A DNA stretch of 64,000 nt from Silene conica (lineage: Eukaryota; Streptophyta; Magnoliopsida; Caryophyllales; Caryophyllaceae). A program made the translations under genes and the position numbers. Below, piece by piece: positions 33,568 to 46,197 of this stretch (position 1 is the first letter of the stretch; each line of letters opens with the position of its first letter). A model generated the notes under the pieces. The model searched no databases, was not told the origin of the DNA, and saw nothing but the letters and a program-made list of their open reading frames with translations. The DNA is taken from assembly GCA_029255685.2 (NCBI GenBank), contig CM055312.2, positions 68,648,792-68,712,791 of the forward strand, read 5' to 3'.

Positions 33568-34173
33568 CTAATCAAAACCGCTACCAACCATATCTAGCCT
33601 CAACTTCCGGAACTCGGAGCACAACTCAACGGGCAATACACGCATATCACTCATCGAATGAGAAGTCTTGCGGCTAAGCGCATCAGCAACAACATTGGCC
33701 TTACCCTCGTGATACAATAACTCAATGTCATAATCCTTAACCAACTCTAGCCAACGACGCTGTCGCATATTGAGGTCTTTCTGTGTGAAAATGTACTTTA
33801 GACTCTTGTGATCCGTGAAAATGCGACAATGAGATCCCATCAAGTAATGACGCCACATCTTCAAGGCATGAACAACTGCAGCTAACTCAAGATCATGTGT
33901 CGGGTAGTTCACCTCGTGAACTCGCAACTGTCTAGATGAGTAAGCTATCACCTTACCACTCTGCATCAACACACATCCAAGCCCTAACATCGAAGCATCG
34001 CAGTAAACATCAAAGTCAACTCCAATCTCTGGCAAAGCAAGTACGGGAGCGGGAGTCAACCTAGTCTTCAATTCCTGGAAAGATCTCTCACACTTGTCGG
34101 TCCAAACAAACTTAGCTTCCTTCTTCAGTAACTGAGTCATCGGACGAGCTAATCTTAGAGAAATCCTCAACAA
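33568..34173 (-). pseudogene. Tekay-like RT thumb and RNase H
   Basis: RNase H motifs are [43 protein letters not shown] and [10 protein letters not shown], with the D-E-D-D pattern. The frame starts after an extra base near 34150 that separates it from the RT part, and ends at a TAG (33568-33570) just before the Cassandra insertion. RNase H removes element RNA from the cDNA hybrid. Confidence 0.88.
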
Positions 34174-34560
34174 ATCGACGGTAGTAACCCGCTAAACCAA
34201 GGAAACTACGGATCTCTCCCACATCTTTGGGACTCTCCCAATCAACAACGGCCTCAATCTTTGCGGGATCAACCATAACTCCCTCACTAGATATCACATG
34301 TCCAAGAAATGCAACCTTAGAAAGCCAAAACTCACACTTGGAGAACTTCGCGAACCACTTTTGTCTACGTAAAATCCCAAGTATCAATCGGAGATGATCG
34401 GCATGCTCCTCATCGGTCTTCGAGTAAATGAGAATGTCATCAATAAACACCACAACACAAGTGTCAAGAAACTCTCTAAAGGTGCGGTTCATCTGATCCA
34501 TAAAGATAGCAGGTGCATTAGTCAACCCGAAAGGCATAACCACGAACTCAAAATGCCATA
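34112..34560 (-). pseudogene. Tekay-like RT palm domain
   Basis: The sequence [13 protein letters not shown] precedes the catalytic FIDD ([12 protein letters not shown], near 34435-34447), followed by FLGHVIS and [14 protein letters not shown] one-base loss in an A run near 34550 separates it from the upstream RT frame. Confidence 0.88.
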
Positions 34561-36549
34561 TCTGGTACGAAAAGCAGTCTTCGCAATATCAGCCTCTTTC
34601 ACTGGAATCTGATGATAACCCGATCGAAGATCAATCTTAGAAAACCTAGAAGCACCTCTCAACTGATCAAATAAATCATCTATCCTAGGCAAAGGATATC
34701 TGTTCTTCACAGTCACTCTGTTCAACTCTCTATAGTCAATGCAAAGTCTCATGGAACCATCTTTCTTCTTAACAAATAGAACTGGAGTACCCCACGGAGA
34801 AGCACTCGGTCTAATGAACCCTTTCTCGATCATCTCTTCCAATTGTTGCTTTAATTCCTTCAACTCTGGTGGAGCCATACGGTAAGGAGCTTTGGATATC
34901 GGTCCGGTACCTGGAACAAGCTCAATAGTAAACTCCACATCTCTCTCTGGCAGTATCCCTGGCAAGTCATCTGGGAAAACATCTGGAAACTCACGAACAA
35001 TGGCTACAACCTCAAGCTTCGGTAGCGATGGCTTTGCAGCAGAAACAACACACAGGAAGGCTTGGCAACCCTTCCTAAGAAGATGATATGCTTTCATCGA
35101 AGAGATAACACGAACACCTTTTTTAGGGCGAGTTCCCCTATAGGAAACACGAACTCCTGAAGAACTCCTCAAGCAGATTTTCTGGTCGCGACACTCGAAG
35201 CGAGCATGGTATCGCGATAACCAATCCATACCGAGGGTAATGTCAAATTCCTCGAGAGGAAATCTCAGTAAGTCCGCTGGAAATGTGGCTTGACCAATAA
35301 TAATCGGAACATCCCTATGGGACGAAGAGCAGGAAAACACGTCTCCAGAAGGTAAGTAAATGGAAGTCTCCTCAACCAATGAAGACTCAAGAGCTAAACG
35401 GTCTGTGAACTGAGTCGATATAAATGATAAAGAAGCTCCAGTGTCAAATAGAATAAGACACTCAGCACCAAGTACAGAAAAGATACCAGCCACAATATCT
35501 GGATGAGCCTCAGCCTCAGCCCTAGTCATCACAAAGATCTTCCCCTTCGGCTTTCCTCCTCTAGTCGCTGCAGCAGCAGTGGCAGCCTTGCCAAGTGCGG
35601 TGTTCCTCTCAGGACACTCATAAGATCGATGCCCAAATCCATTACAGGTGAAACACTTATAGGCATTCTTGAAACAGTCAAAACCCGGATGAGATGGTTT
35701 ACCACAACGGTGGCAAACACTAGAAGCTGTGTCGGTGTGAACAATGGTCTTAGCAACCGGAGAAGAGAACCTCTCAAACCGCTTCTTCTGAGAAGAAGGC
35801 GAAGAAGTAGAAGGAACAAACGGTCTCTTCCCCTGGTAAACTGATCTCTGGTGAAAAGTCACACTGGAAGTAGCAGCTCGGGTCTCAGCATCTATGGCAC
35901 GAATGGAACTCTCGGCCCAAATAGCATCATCATATACCTCCACAAAAGAAGTCGAGTCACGACGAACCATACTCTCGATGCGCGGTCCTAACTTCCCACG
36001 GTAGAAGTAAACTCTCTCAGCCTCATCTCTGACAAACTTCGAAGCGAAATGTGCAAGCTGGTTAAATTTGTCGTTGTACTCCTGAACGGACATCTTACCC
36101 TGCTTCAAGTCCATGAACTCCTTAAGTCTCTGTGATCTAAGCTCCTAAGGATAAAACCTCGTCTCGAGCTTATCCTTAAAAGCCTCCCAATCAAACAAAG
36201 GATCAAGAATGAAAGTCGGTCCGGTCAATGCCCACCATCTATCGGCCTCTAGGGTCAAAAAGTGAGTGGCTAGCCGCACTCTATCCTCTCTGCCAACCGA
36301 ATACATGGTGAAGCTCTTTTCCATCTCACGGAACCACTCAGTAAGAGCTACCGGATCAACCTCGCCTCCATAAGTCTTCACGTGGCTCCTGGACATCTGG
36401 GATGCTATCCAAGAGAAGCTACCAGGACGATTAGCCTCATTGCCTGACGGTGGAGGAGGTGGAACAGTCTCTGCTTGCTGTCTCTGGTTCTCAAGCAACT
36501 GATGAAGTGCTTGCATTATAGTGTTCTCACCAGCCGTGGTTCTCACCAT
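34544..36549 (-). pseudogene. Tekay-like gag, protease and RT start
   Basis: The ATG at 36549 opens gag (MVRTTAGENT, VALTEWFREMEKSF, ATHFLTLEADRWW). A TAG at 36145-36147 interrupts the frame after ETRFYP, and it continues without shift to [26 protein letters not shown] and two zinc knuckles [14 protein letters not shown] and [14 protein letters not shown]. The protease active site is FDTGAS (near 35440). RT begins [13 protein letters not shown], with LCIDYRELN and [14 protein letters not shown]. It is followed by a frameshift near 34550. Confidence 0.9.
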
Positions 36550-36700
36550 CCTTCAAAAGAGAAAACAAGTATTAACTTAACAATTAGCATTCACAAATAG
36601 ACTACCATATAAATCCTTAGATCTACCCATCTCTCATCCATTATTTGTTTATTTGGTCAAGTTAAGGTTGGGGGTCACATGAGTGCGTCGGGAGCAATAA

Positions 36701-36713
36701 TGCTTTGATACCA
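36701..36713 (-). other. Primer binding site of the Tekay-like element
   Basis: Minus-strand TGGTATCAAAGCA, two bases after the 5' LTR, differs by one base from the initiator tRNA-Met complement over its first 12 bases. Confidence 0.8.
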
Positions 36714-37454
36714 ACTGTATAACCCCTCGCGAAAGCGGAAATATAAAACACACAAAGTACTAAAAATGCAGCGGAATTAAAACTTTTTAACATAAACATC
36801 ATGCGAGGTGAATTAAAACTGAAACTGGAAACTGAAACTGATATAAACAAAATAGATAAGTATAACCGTTCTAAGTACGAAAACCAAATATATACAAAGC
36901 CTGGGATGGAACATCCCTACAGGCACCAAAACATGAACTGTATCAAAAACTAAGAGTCTAGCTAATCGATGAAGTATAAGTCAAAAGATGATAAGGATCA
37001 TCACTCGCTAGCTCTCAAGTGAACCCCGTCCAACCTGCATGTACCAACATACATGTAAACATGTACGCCACAATCAGTAGGGAGTGACTAGAGTTCTCCT
37101 AGCCACCTTTTGTAACGACACGTAACAAGTAAAGCAAACAGAATACTCCAACATATAGAAACATGTGAAGTATAACAATATCTCAACAACTGATCATCAA
37201 CTATCATGCAATCACTAATGCACGGCTCTCAACCAACTTCATAAACCGTTTGGAAGGAAAGCCGGTTTCCCTACTAGTTACCCAGTCAGGGGGGTCTTTC
37301 AGTCCAACTATTTATGAAACCGATCAAAGAGTCATCCAATACCTTGGATGAACAAACTATAACTCAAGTAATACAATCATCAACTTCATCATGCATATCT
37401 GACACTGTACCAATCTCAAGGCAAGTAGATATAAAAAATCAATAAACACTAGCA

Positions 37455-37955
37455 ATGGGTCCAGAGGTGAACTTAACACATATCCCACTACCAAACAAAT
37501 GTCGGGTCCAGAGGTGAACTTAACACATATCCCAACATGCAATTCAAGTAAAGGGTTCAGAGGTGAACTTAACACATATCCCTAAACATACAATTCAAGT
37601 AAAGGTTCCAGAGGTTAACTTAACACATATCCCTATACATCCACAAGCAAAGGGTCCAGAGGTGAACTTACAACATATCCCAATGCTACAAACAAGTATT
37701 GGGTCCAGAGGTGAACTTAACACATATCTCAATACACAGCTATCGCACACCGGGTCCAGAGGTGAACTTAACACATATCCCGTGTACGACAACCGATCAC
37801 GTGTCAGGTCCAGAGGTGAGCTTAACACATATCCTGACACGCCACAAGCAAAACACGTAATGGGTCCAAAGGTGAACTTAACACATATCCCATCACGCGA
37901 CACACAAAACACGTAATGGGTCCAGAGGTGAACTTAACACATATCCCATCACGCG
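37455..37955. repeat. Ten-unit stem-flanked array, 5' LTR copy
   Basis: Same unit order and arms as the 3' LTR array, with a few substitutions and one rearranged core (ACTTACAACATATCCC). Confidence 0.85.
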
Positions 37956-38249
37956 ACATACAACTCAACCATTAACATCCAAAGATAGAAACTAACTTAT
38001 AGCTCTAACTTCTTAAACCACTAAACAATACTTAATTGATCCCGGGAACTAAGACGAGGGAGAGCCGGTTTCCCTTTCGGTTACCCGACCGGGGGGTCGC
38101 TATCCTCACTCCATTCCCGAACCCAATATAGTGTCGCCCATCCTACGGGAACCTCAAACACATATCAAAGATACAAGGAACGAGTTTCAATCAAAACCGA
38201 TCGACCGTTTAAAAGTTACAAACGAATTACGAAATACAAACAAGCAACA

Positions 38250-38645
38250 GGGGTCCCCAGCCGGTCGGCAGGCATGCAGCCGGCCTACCGGCTGGACACC
38301 CATCTCAGCTTTCCTCTTTTTAATACGCAAAAACCCAAAAAGGACCCCCAGCCGGTCGGCAGGCAGCCGGCCTACCGGCTGGGGAGCCAAATCCCCTTTA
38401 TTCACAATTTACGCAGACTTACCAAAGAGGCTCCCAGCCGGTTGGCAGGCGGCCGGTCTACCGGCTGGGCACCTCAATTCCTACACTACAATATACGCAA
38501 GAATCCCACAAGAGACTACCAGCTGGTCGGCAGGCAGCCGGCCTACCGGCTGGCAACCCAAGCCCCTTTATTTTTTAAACTTTCGTAAAACAACAAGATG
38601 CACTCCCAGCCGGTCGACCGGCGGCCGGTCGGTCGACCGGCTCAG
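38250..38645. repeat. GC-rich palindrome array, 5' LTR copy
   Basis: Five palindromes as in the 3' LTR, including the final GGTCGGTCGACCGG. Confidence 0.85.
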
Positions 38646-39596
38646 AGAGCCTGAGCACGCATATCGCGTTTTCGAGCAACAACCAATTTCGACCAAAACG
38701 ATTCTAAACCTTGATAAACACTAACAGCATACAAACCCCAACATACATATACATCGAATACACTAATTATAATCACCAAATTCCACAAACAAGCCTCAAT
38801 AAGATAATCACTTGTATCCGTCTTAAGCATAAATTTCTGAGAAGCTTAACAATAAACATATGTAACATCACCAAGGCATGTAATCATCAAGTAAGAACAC
38901 TCCTAACATGTTACTAAGTCTAAACAACAATAAACATATGAAATTTCAGAAACTTAAATCATCTTCAACATCAAAAGTGCTAATATTAACAATAAGGCCG
39001 AGTTTCTCATTATCGTCACCTTAAATGCAATCCCGCTCAAAGCTCCTCCTCTATGATGAAGCTATCCACGTCCGGGTCTTCTAAGCCCTCACCTACATCA
39101 CGAAAAACGAGTTTAACGGACTGAAATACGAATTCCACAAAAACAGCCTTATTTTCGAAGTGAAGGAATTGAAAAACAGAAGTGATTGATGGCTTGCAAA
39201 TTCGATGAGGATTCCGAAAATGTGATTGTTACCTTGATTCGGTGAACGGATGATGAAGAAAAATGGAAAAGAAGATGAATAATTATGGAGGTTTTGTGAA
39301 GGAAGAGTTTACGGTGTTTTGATTTGAAGAACACCAATATGTCGACACAATAAGGTTTTTGGGGTTTATGAGTTGTCCTTTTCGTTTAATTGAAAACGGG
39401 TTTGGATGAACGGGTTTTAAGTTGAGAATTCAAGTTGCCAAGTTTGTATTCGTCTTAAGGACTTAAGGTTCTTAAGACGGATGTTACTATTTATAAAAAA
39501 AATACTTACGATAAAGTATTAAAATATTATTTTATTACTTAAAATAATTAAAACCCTTAAAATATGTTTTATAAAAATACGGGATGTTACATAAAT

Positions 39597-40579
39597 TATG
39601 AAAGAAACATACATCTTAACTTAGTGAATTCATCACACAACACCAAAGTTCAGCCAGACGATTACTTGCACATTTCTAGCTTCCACCTCCTCTCTAACCT
39701 GCAATAAAACACCGTATTGTAGCAAAAACAGATGATATGGTTCTACTTTTATGGCATGAGAATAAACATTGAACCTTGTTTACGTATCATCTTCAGTTAG
39801 CTTATAAGCCACTAGTAAAGATCTAACCAGCATGTCAAGCTCTGATATTGATTGCTTACGAATAGAAAATCTTATGTAATAGGTGTTAACAATTGGTATA
39901 AGAGCTCTACTGCAAGTGTGGAGTGATTTGCAGTAGTCCCATTAACAAGCTGATACACAAAAAAATGTTATGGGAATGATGTTTCTGACTGATACCAGTT
40001 TACCTAAACAGTTTGTGAGGGGCAGATGCTTGGCTAGCACTAGTGTGTGGATGCAGCATTACATATGAGGTCTATTCATCAGAATACTGCTGCAGGCTTC
40101 TGTGTCTGTCACCATGGCAGGATGTGTAAGCCTGGTGTTTATCAGACCAGGTTATAATGCAGCAGGGGTGTTTGACTTTCTTGTTATTGGGAGCATTGTG
40201 TCAGGTGAGGAAGCAAAGGTTGAGTGTGCGTGTATTACTTACTGATCAGAGATTGGGTGTTGAAAGAGCAAGGAGCGGCTACAACAACTCACTGGTATGA
40301 TGTATCCAGATCTTGCTGTCCTGGACTGGTGTACAGCAAGAACATGAGGTACCGAAAAACAGCAGGGGATTCAGACAGCAGTGGTGTTGGGTGCAATATA
40401 TGTATATTGTACCCAAGTCATTCTATCAATATCTTAATAAATCAAATTACCTCATCATCACTATCAAAGAGGCAGCGCCCCAGCAGAGTGAAAACACGGG
40501 GCTGCAAAAGAAAGATAGATTCCAATTAATCCCCGCTGAATAACTAAGAACTAAAGACAATTAAAAAGCTTTATTATAC
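39597..40579. other. Mixed sequence inside CACTA-3, no firm gene
   Basis: A minus-strand splice acceptor followed by VREEVEARNVQVIVWL (about 39650-39712) may be a captured exon that I cannot name. A plus-strand AATTGGTATAAGAGC at 39893 resembles a PBS but has no matching LTR pair. Confidence 0.3.
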
Positions 40580-41092
40580 CTTCAGTAAATTCCCAATACT
40601 CGATAAATTCACAAAGATGCAGGAGCCGTTTTCTTTTGCATCTGGTATATCTCGGATAAGGATCACAATAGAGTCAACAATTGCCTTCTTATACTCAAAC
40701 ATCCTTCTTCCCTTAGGATGTTACTGAGGAAATTCATCCTGAAATGGAGCCATGTGTTAACATCAGTCACCTATGATGGTAAATATTCATTGCACTAGAC
40801 GAAATCAAATAGTTGATAGCTACTTTTTTTTTATAATCCTACACAGAACAAAGGATGAAAACTTACCATGATCTAAACTTAAGGGGGAACTTTAGACACA
40901 ATGATCTAAACTTAAGAGGGAACTTTAGACACAACAATCTAATGGCTTGAACTACAACAATCTTAAAATCATCTGCAATGTCTAACATGAAATTTCTAAT
41001 TTGTTTCATGAGACGATCTACACTTGATTCATTGCCAGTTTTCAGAAGGGTAGTAATAGCAAGAGTTGCAATGCTTCTATTCTGATCTACAC
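40580..41092 (-). pseudogene. Captured coatomer gamma subunit fragment
   Basis: Exon 41092-40867 encodes [30 protein letters not shown] and [19 protein letters not shown], strongly resembling the adaptin-like trunk of coatomer gamma (COPI coat, Golgi to ER). An intron with GT-AG borders (40866-40739) separates it from a second exon with MNFLSNILREEG, DIPDAKE and LLHLCEFIE (to about 40580), which is frameshifted. The first exon ends in a 30-bp tandem duplication repeating [11 protein letters not shown]. Intron retention points to DNA capture. Confidence 0.82.
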
Positions 41093-41703
41093 TTGATACA
41101 TATAAGATAAAACCGTTAATTGACGATGATGAAAACATGTCCAAGGCTGCTTGGAGGGAAATTCATATGACAAAAGAAAAGTCATCCCCTTAAAAGGCCT
41201 GAGAATCAAAGGATCAATTAAAACATTTGAACCCAAATTGATGTACGCCCCCATAACTAAACCAATATGAAGCATTGTTTTTCAACAACACATTCCCGAT
41301 TCATACAGCTACTCTTAAAGGGCAGTTTTCATCATCGTCACATCACTTTACACAACTACAAACAAAAAAGGGAAACAGTCATAAATGTGAGATTTAACCA
41401 GCTTTTGTGTGTGTCAAGAAATGAGAACAAATTTCAAGGAATGTTACATTAACTGTTTAATTATTGGCTCCAAGGGACGGTCATTTCACTATTAATAGTC
41501 AATTCATTATTAACATAAGCGATGTATATGTAAGTCAAAACAATAGAAATGCTTGAAAAATCAGTTCATATGGGAGTACATCTCCTACGGAGTACTCCTC
41601 ACCAATTCTTCTTTATTGTTAAGTATTCCACTACTCATCTAACAAAGCCCTAATCCCTAACTACTCATCCATCAAATAAAAAAATGAAATCATGAACAAG
41701 TTC
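41093..41703. other. Spacer inside CACTA-3
   Basis: No recognised exon; possibly intronic sequence next to the coatomer fragment. Confidence 0.3.
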
Positions 41704-41812
41704 ATAAGACTGCTCACTTGAATCCAATAAGTTGATGAGGTAATTTAATGTGTCCTCCAGCACTGATAGAGGACGTAAATCTGTTGCTTGGACATCTTTA
41801 GTGGATATGGTT
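41704..41812 (-). pseudogene. Captured exon resembling SAC3/GANP family
   Basis: After an acceptor TTTGCAG at 41813-41819, a minus-strand frame reads [19 protein letters not shown] then [13 protein letters not shown]. It resembles the SAC3/GANP (mRNA export, TREX-2) region with an RPLPVL-type motif. Only one exon is seen, so the call is tentative. Confidence 0.45.
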
Positions 41813-42330
41813 CTGCAAAACTAGAGAAAAACACAGTGAGTCTTTGGCAGTCTTGGTCAATCCGATTAAGAACCAATATACCGATGCGAGTAAGATAGAT
41901 ACGGGAATATCAAATTAGTGTACTTGATATACACAACTTACGAGAAATGATTGAACTTTGCAGATACTATTATGTACTGATCAGTTTTAGTAGATTATAC
42001 GAGTATCTCATTCCTAAATAGCTTAATGCCACTTAATTTAAGTTGGATTGACAATAATCCCTAAAAAGCTTTTGCATATACGAGTATCTCAAATCACCAT
42101 GGATTTATTCTACTTTCCGCTAATTCAATTCCAGAATTCGACATCATTGTTAGCAATTGAGATCCATGGATTTATTGCGAGAATTAAAAATGTCATAATG
42201 TAAATCACTCTTATTATCAATCTATACCCAACACAATTGAAACATTCAAACTAACGAGATGGATTAAAATCCTTATCAGTCATACCGTTGGATTATACTG
42301 AATGATACGAATAAAACTAGCGGTCGTTAT
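41813..42330. other. Spacer up to the Athila LTR
   Basis: No gene recognised. Confidence 0.3.
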
Positions 42331-43573
42331 TGACACCCGTCGTTGAGCGGTGCCAAAGATAAGATTTATAAAAGCTCAGCTTAAACTAGATAGGATAAGT
42401 CAAGGGTCGAACCACAAGGAGACAAGGTTAATTATGTTTGTGAATTTAAAGTCTATTACAAGTAACCAAAAAGGGGTTGATTTAAGATTTGAACTAACAA
42501 CTAAAAGAGCAAAATAAACAAGAGAATTAAAATAAAGTAAAAAGGAGATTAGGAACTTTGGTTCCCCAAGGTTAAAACAAGTCAATGAAAGGTAAAATAA
42601 CCAAATAACACAATCCCAAGGAACAAAGAATAAACCTTTAGGTCAATATTCTACCCAATCCTTACGGTCTTAGGGTTCCTAGAAAAGCACTAAACTTTCG
42701 TTCATAGGGCAATCCCAAAGTTGTTGTTAAACTAATCCTAATAATCTTTCAATCTTAAGGATTAGTTCACCAACAACAATGGGGGATTGGTAATTTAATC
42801 ATAAAACTATCAAAATCAAGTCTTTGCCATGGTTCCCCTAATTCCTAATCACAAGAATTAGCTATGCATAATTTTAACTATGAAATTGACAATAACAAGA
42901 ACTAAGAACATCAAGGGAATCAACATAATTAAAGATGACAATAAAAGGGAAAACATGTATTGAGAAATAATAAAAAGATGAACAACAAGATTAATTGAAA
43001 GGGAAAGATTAATTGTAGCAAACTTACAAACCTAATTGGAATTCAAGAACAAAGATTGAAACTTGGAAAGTATTCTCTAAAACTATGGAGTTTTCTCTAA
43101 ACTAGGCTGCTTAACCTAATTATGGAGTTTTGGCCTCCTTAAATAAGTTCTAAATTACAAGATTAAACGAGTAAAAAACGAAATAAAAGTCGCGGACGCA
43201 GTCGCTGGGTCGGTCGACCTCAAATCTGGGTCGGTCGACCTCTTCTGTTGATATCGGTCTTTCCGGATTCTGAGCTTTGGTCGGTAGACCTCTTTAGTGG
43301 GTCGGTCGACCCTTTCCTGTACGTTTCAGCGTGAATTTGGCCCGTAAACAACACTTAACTATGAGTCCGGATCCTTGTTACGCGTATTTACTCAAAAACA
43401 GCTTCCGGAGGACGATTAAAGTTCGGTTTTGCCTACTTTCGCGAATTCCTACATTTAAAACATGGAAATGCCAAAGTAAACTGTTTCGGGAGAAATAGCA
43501 ACTAAAAGTCACGAAAATATAAGAAAATACGTGCCAAAAGAATAAATAAAATGCATAAAATAGGCACGTATCA
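42331..43573 (-). mobile_element. 3' LTR of minus-strand Athila-like element
   Basis: Minus-strand reading opens TGATACGTGCCTATTTTATG and ends GACGGGTGTCA, preceded by GGTTTGGTTTGGAGAGTT as purine tract. The purine tract, TGATACGTG start and neighbouring GCTTGAGGACAAGCAAG mirror the plus-strand element at 63751. Contains two 21-bp phased motif pairs. Confidence 0.88.
43208..43311. repeat. Two 21-bp phased palindrome pairs in LTR
   Basis: GGTCGGTCGACC at 43208 and 43229. GGTCGGTAGACC at 43279 and GGTCGGTCGACC at 43300. Both pairs start 21 bp apart. Confidence 0.95.
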
Positions 43574-44612
43574 AACTCTCCAAACCAAACCTTGCTTGTC
43601 CTCAAGCAAGCACTAAGACTCAAAAGAAAAAGAAAAACTTCTAATGGAACGGATTTCACACTTTTTACAACCAAACACAACACCATGCCCAACCAATTTA
43701 ATGCAACTTTCAAAAATAGGATCAAGCATAATGTCAAGAGCAAAACGAATTGAACATGTTGGAATAATATGCTAAACTTTCAACCTTGCAAGACCCATTC
43801 TAATTGGACTCTCGCGGTACGCTCGAGACACTCATAAAAACAAAGGGTCAAATGTATATGTGAAGGATAAGAGGATAAATAAAAGTAGAGACTCTCACCT
43901 ATCTGCGACCCATACGAAGATGCCTGCAATCTAACATGAATAAAATCTCTACAACCGTACATATGCATTCCCACACTAGATGACCATGCCACATGCCGAG
44001 GCAATTTTGGAATTGTGAGGCTAAAGGTAAGAAAGGGTTAAAATAAGTTATGGGAAGAGGGGTTAAACCGAGCTAACAACCATCTATCCATACTATAAGA
44101 TCACTTCCATTACTTTTCCAAACATGCCAATGCTCGAAGTTGGGAGCAAAAGTCACAATTTCTCCAATTTTCTCCTTCTCTTTCTTTCTTTCTTCTCTTT
44201 TTTTTTTTTTTCAGAAACATCCTGCTCAATGGTCGTAGTCGACCGACCCAAAATTTAGGTCGACCGACCACCCTTGAAAACAGGCAGACTTGTTTTTATT
44301 AATTTTTTTTTTCTTTCCCCTTTTTTCTGATTTTAATCACCGAAATTTTTTTTCTTTTCTTTTTCTCCTTTTCACCATTCTCACAAAACCAAGATTTATC
44401 AATGAAACACAAACCAAATAATGGCTAAAACAGTCCCATCACTAAGTTACTAGCTCGGCTAGGGTAGACAATTTTTAGGATGTAGCATATGGGACAAAAG
44501 AGTCAATTTGGCTATGTGAGGATTATGGGTAGAAATAAGAAAATGGGACCTCTACCACATGTGTCAACAAACCACAAACCCGAATGCATATAGGTATTAA
44601 GTAGACAAAATT
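43574..44612 (-). other. Athila 3' UTR, minus strand
   Basis: Untranslated sequence between the CACTA-1 insertion and the LTR. It shares blocks with 63400-63750: GCTTGAGGACAAGCAAG, CTCGAGCGTACCGCGAG and GATTGCAGGCAT near GGGTCGCAG. Pyrimidine-rich tract 44160-44210. Confidence 0.7.
44237..44269. repeat. 21-bp phased palindrome pair, 3' UTR
   Basis: AGTCGACCGACC at 44237 and GGTCGACCGACC at 44258, 21 bp apart, at about the same distance from the LTR as the pair at 63066. Confidence 0.95.
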
Positions 44613-45762
44613 CACTAGTACAAAAATCCCCTATTGCGTCTGTTCTAGGCGCCCTGTTGCGTCGGTTCTGGGTTGACGTATATCGGGGGACGTTTATTGA
44701 AACGTCAGTTTTAAAACTGACGCAAAAGGTCCTTATTTGCGCCAGTTCTGAACTAAAAACCGACGCAAATACATCATCAAATACATCAGTTCCTGTATCA
44801 GAACCGACGCAAAAAGTGGCAGAACTGACGCAAATATAAACCCTTTTGCGTCAGTTGTTCAAGAACTGATGTATTTAGTGCACCTTTTTGCATCAGTTAT
44901 TCTACAACGGATGTATTTGATAAGCTATTTTAGTGTTATATGCGTCAGTTATGACTGGAACCGACTCTTTTGCTCTTATTTTTTGCGTCAATTCTTTTTA
45001 AAAACGATGCAATTACTGTTTACCATTTGCATCATTTGTTGTAAGAACTGATGCAAATTGTTTTTATATTTTTAAAAAAAATTCGCTACCGAAATTTCGG
45101 CAGCTCCTCCCAATAAAACTGATACCCAAAAACGCCAAAAATTTAAAACCACCTGCATTAAGATATCCAACTAAAGGACATTACATTTCATCCGATCAAC
45201 GTTCCAAAAATACAATCCAAAGTACAAATAATCCCACAAACGTCTAAGTCACTAAGCTAATCTATACTAAATATTCTTTAAACATCTAGTAAAGTTACAT
45301 AAAACTATATCAATCCAAACTCGATGCCACAAACCTAAAACAACGCAACGTCTCAACCGGACATAGCAAGGTTTTCTGAGTCTTTTGTGTCCATCGCAAC
45401 TGCTTTCTTCTCCTCTAAAGCCCTCTACTCTGGTAAGAAAAGGATGGAATTAGGTACAAGTAATTTGTATTCCATATAAGAACAATAGTGTGTAACAATG
45501 AACAACCAGAAAATAAAGGCTACTAAGAAAAGGCAAAGCAAAGGAAAGAGGGAGAACAGATTGAAAAGACTTAAAAGAGAAGATTATAAGATCATGACTA
45601 AAAAGAAATGAGTAAAGAAACATTTAAAGTTCTCATTTTGTAAAAGTTTTCAGCTCAAATTTAAAGTAAAACTTGAGAAATTTTAAAATCCACCAGATGT
45701 GGAGAAAGGAGAAGGGTATTAAACCGCAGTCAAGTTTAACTGTCTTCTAAACAAACCACCCA

Positions 45763-45892
45763 CCGGAATGAATTTATCATTGTATGGATCTCATATATCA
45801 GGATTAATCCCATTCAATATACCGTGAAATTTGTAAAGATGGGGAGCAATTACAGAGTTTCCAGTAACCTCCTTCGAATAAGTATTAGAAAC
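45763..45892 (-). pseudogene. Captured starch synthase III exon B
   Basis: After an acceptor at 45893-45894 the frame reads TYSKEVTGNSVIAPHLYKFH, GILNGINPDI, a TGA where Trp is expected, then DPYNDKFIPV. This matches the glucosyltransferase catalytic part of plant starch synthase III, which elongates glucan chains from ADP-glucose in plastids. It is the next exon after 46198-46356. Confidence 0.85.
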
Positions 45893-46197
45893 CTGGCAAT
45901 ACACAAAAAAAATAATCAAAAGAATCATCAACAGTCACATGAACCATAACATAACATTCAATCAGAAAAAAGATCATTTTTGATGGCTTACATCTCTTGT
46001 TTTAGTTTTTCCGGTTAGCTAGGACACTGGTTTATTAAAGGTGATTTAATACTCTGACCTAAGACATTTGTTGCTTGAAAGGATAAAAATTGTAAAGTCA
46101 GTAGGTTAGATTCACCTATGGGTATTGACTATAACGTAGGCACCCATAGGCCATAGACTGTAGTTCATAACAAGCGTTTAATCAATATATTACTCAC

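Larger units (their letters stand above)
28693..39591 (-). mobile_element. Complete Tekay/Del-like chromovirus retrotransposon
   Basis: Two long LTRs (28693-31554 and 36716-39591) with TG...CA ends bracket a gag-pol body. A perfect 5-bp duplication TAAAT (28688-28692, 39592-39596) marks the insertion. LTRs are nearly identical by eye apart from scattered substitutions and a 12-bp insertion near 36826, so the insertion is fairly young. Order on the minus strand is gag, protease, RT, RNase H, integrase, chromodomain-like end. The coding region carries three TAG stops, two single-base frameshifts and a Cassandra insertion at 33063, so it is non-functional. Confidence 0.95.
36716..39591 (-). mobile_element. 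5' LTR of the Tekay-like element
   Basis: Starts TGTATAACCCCTCGCG and ends GGGATGTTACA in plus-strand reading. Same arrays as the 3' LTR: ten-unit array at 37455-37955 and palindromes at 38250-38645. Confidence 0.93.

Noticed and set aside
35503-35844. Plus-strand frame opposite gypsy gag
   Set aside because: Antisense shadow of the gag zinc-knuckle region.
39893-40440. TRIM-like element starting with a TGGTATAAGAGC primer site
   Set aside because: No pair of LTRs or target duplication could be found around it.
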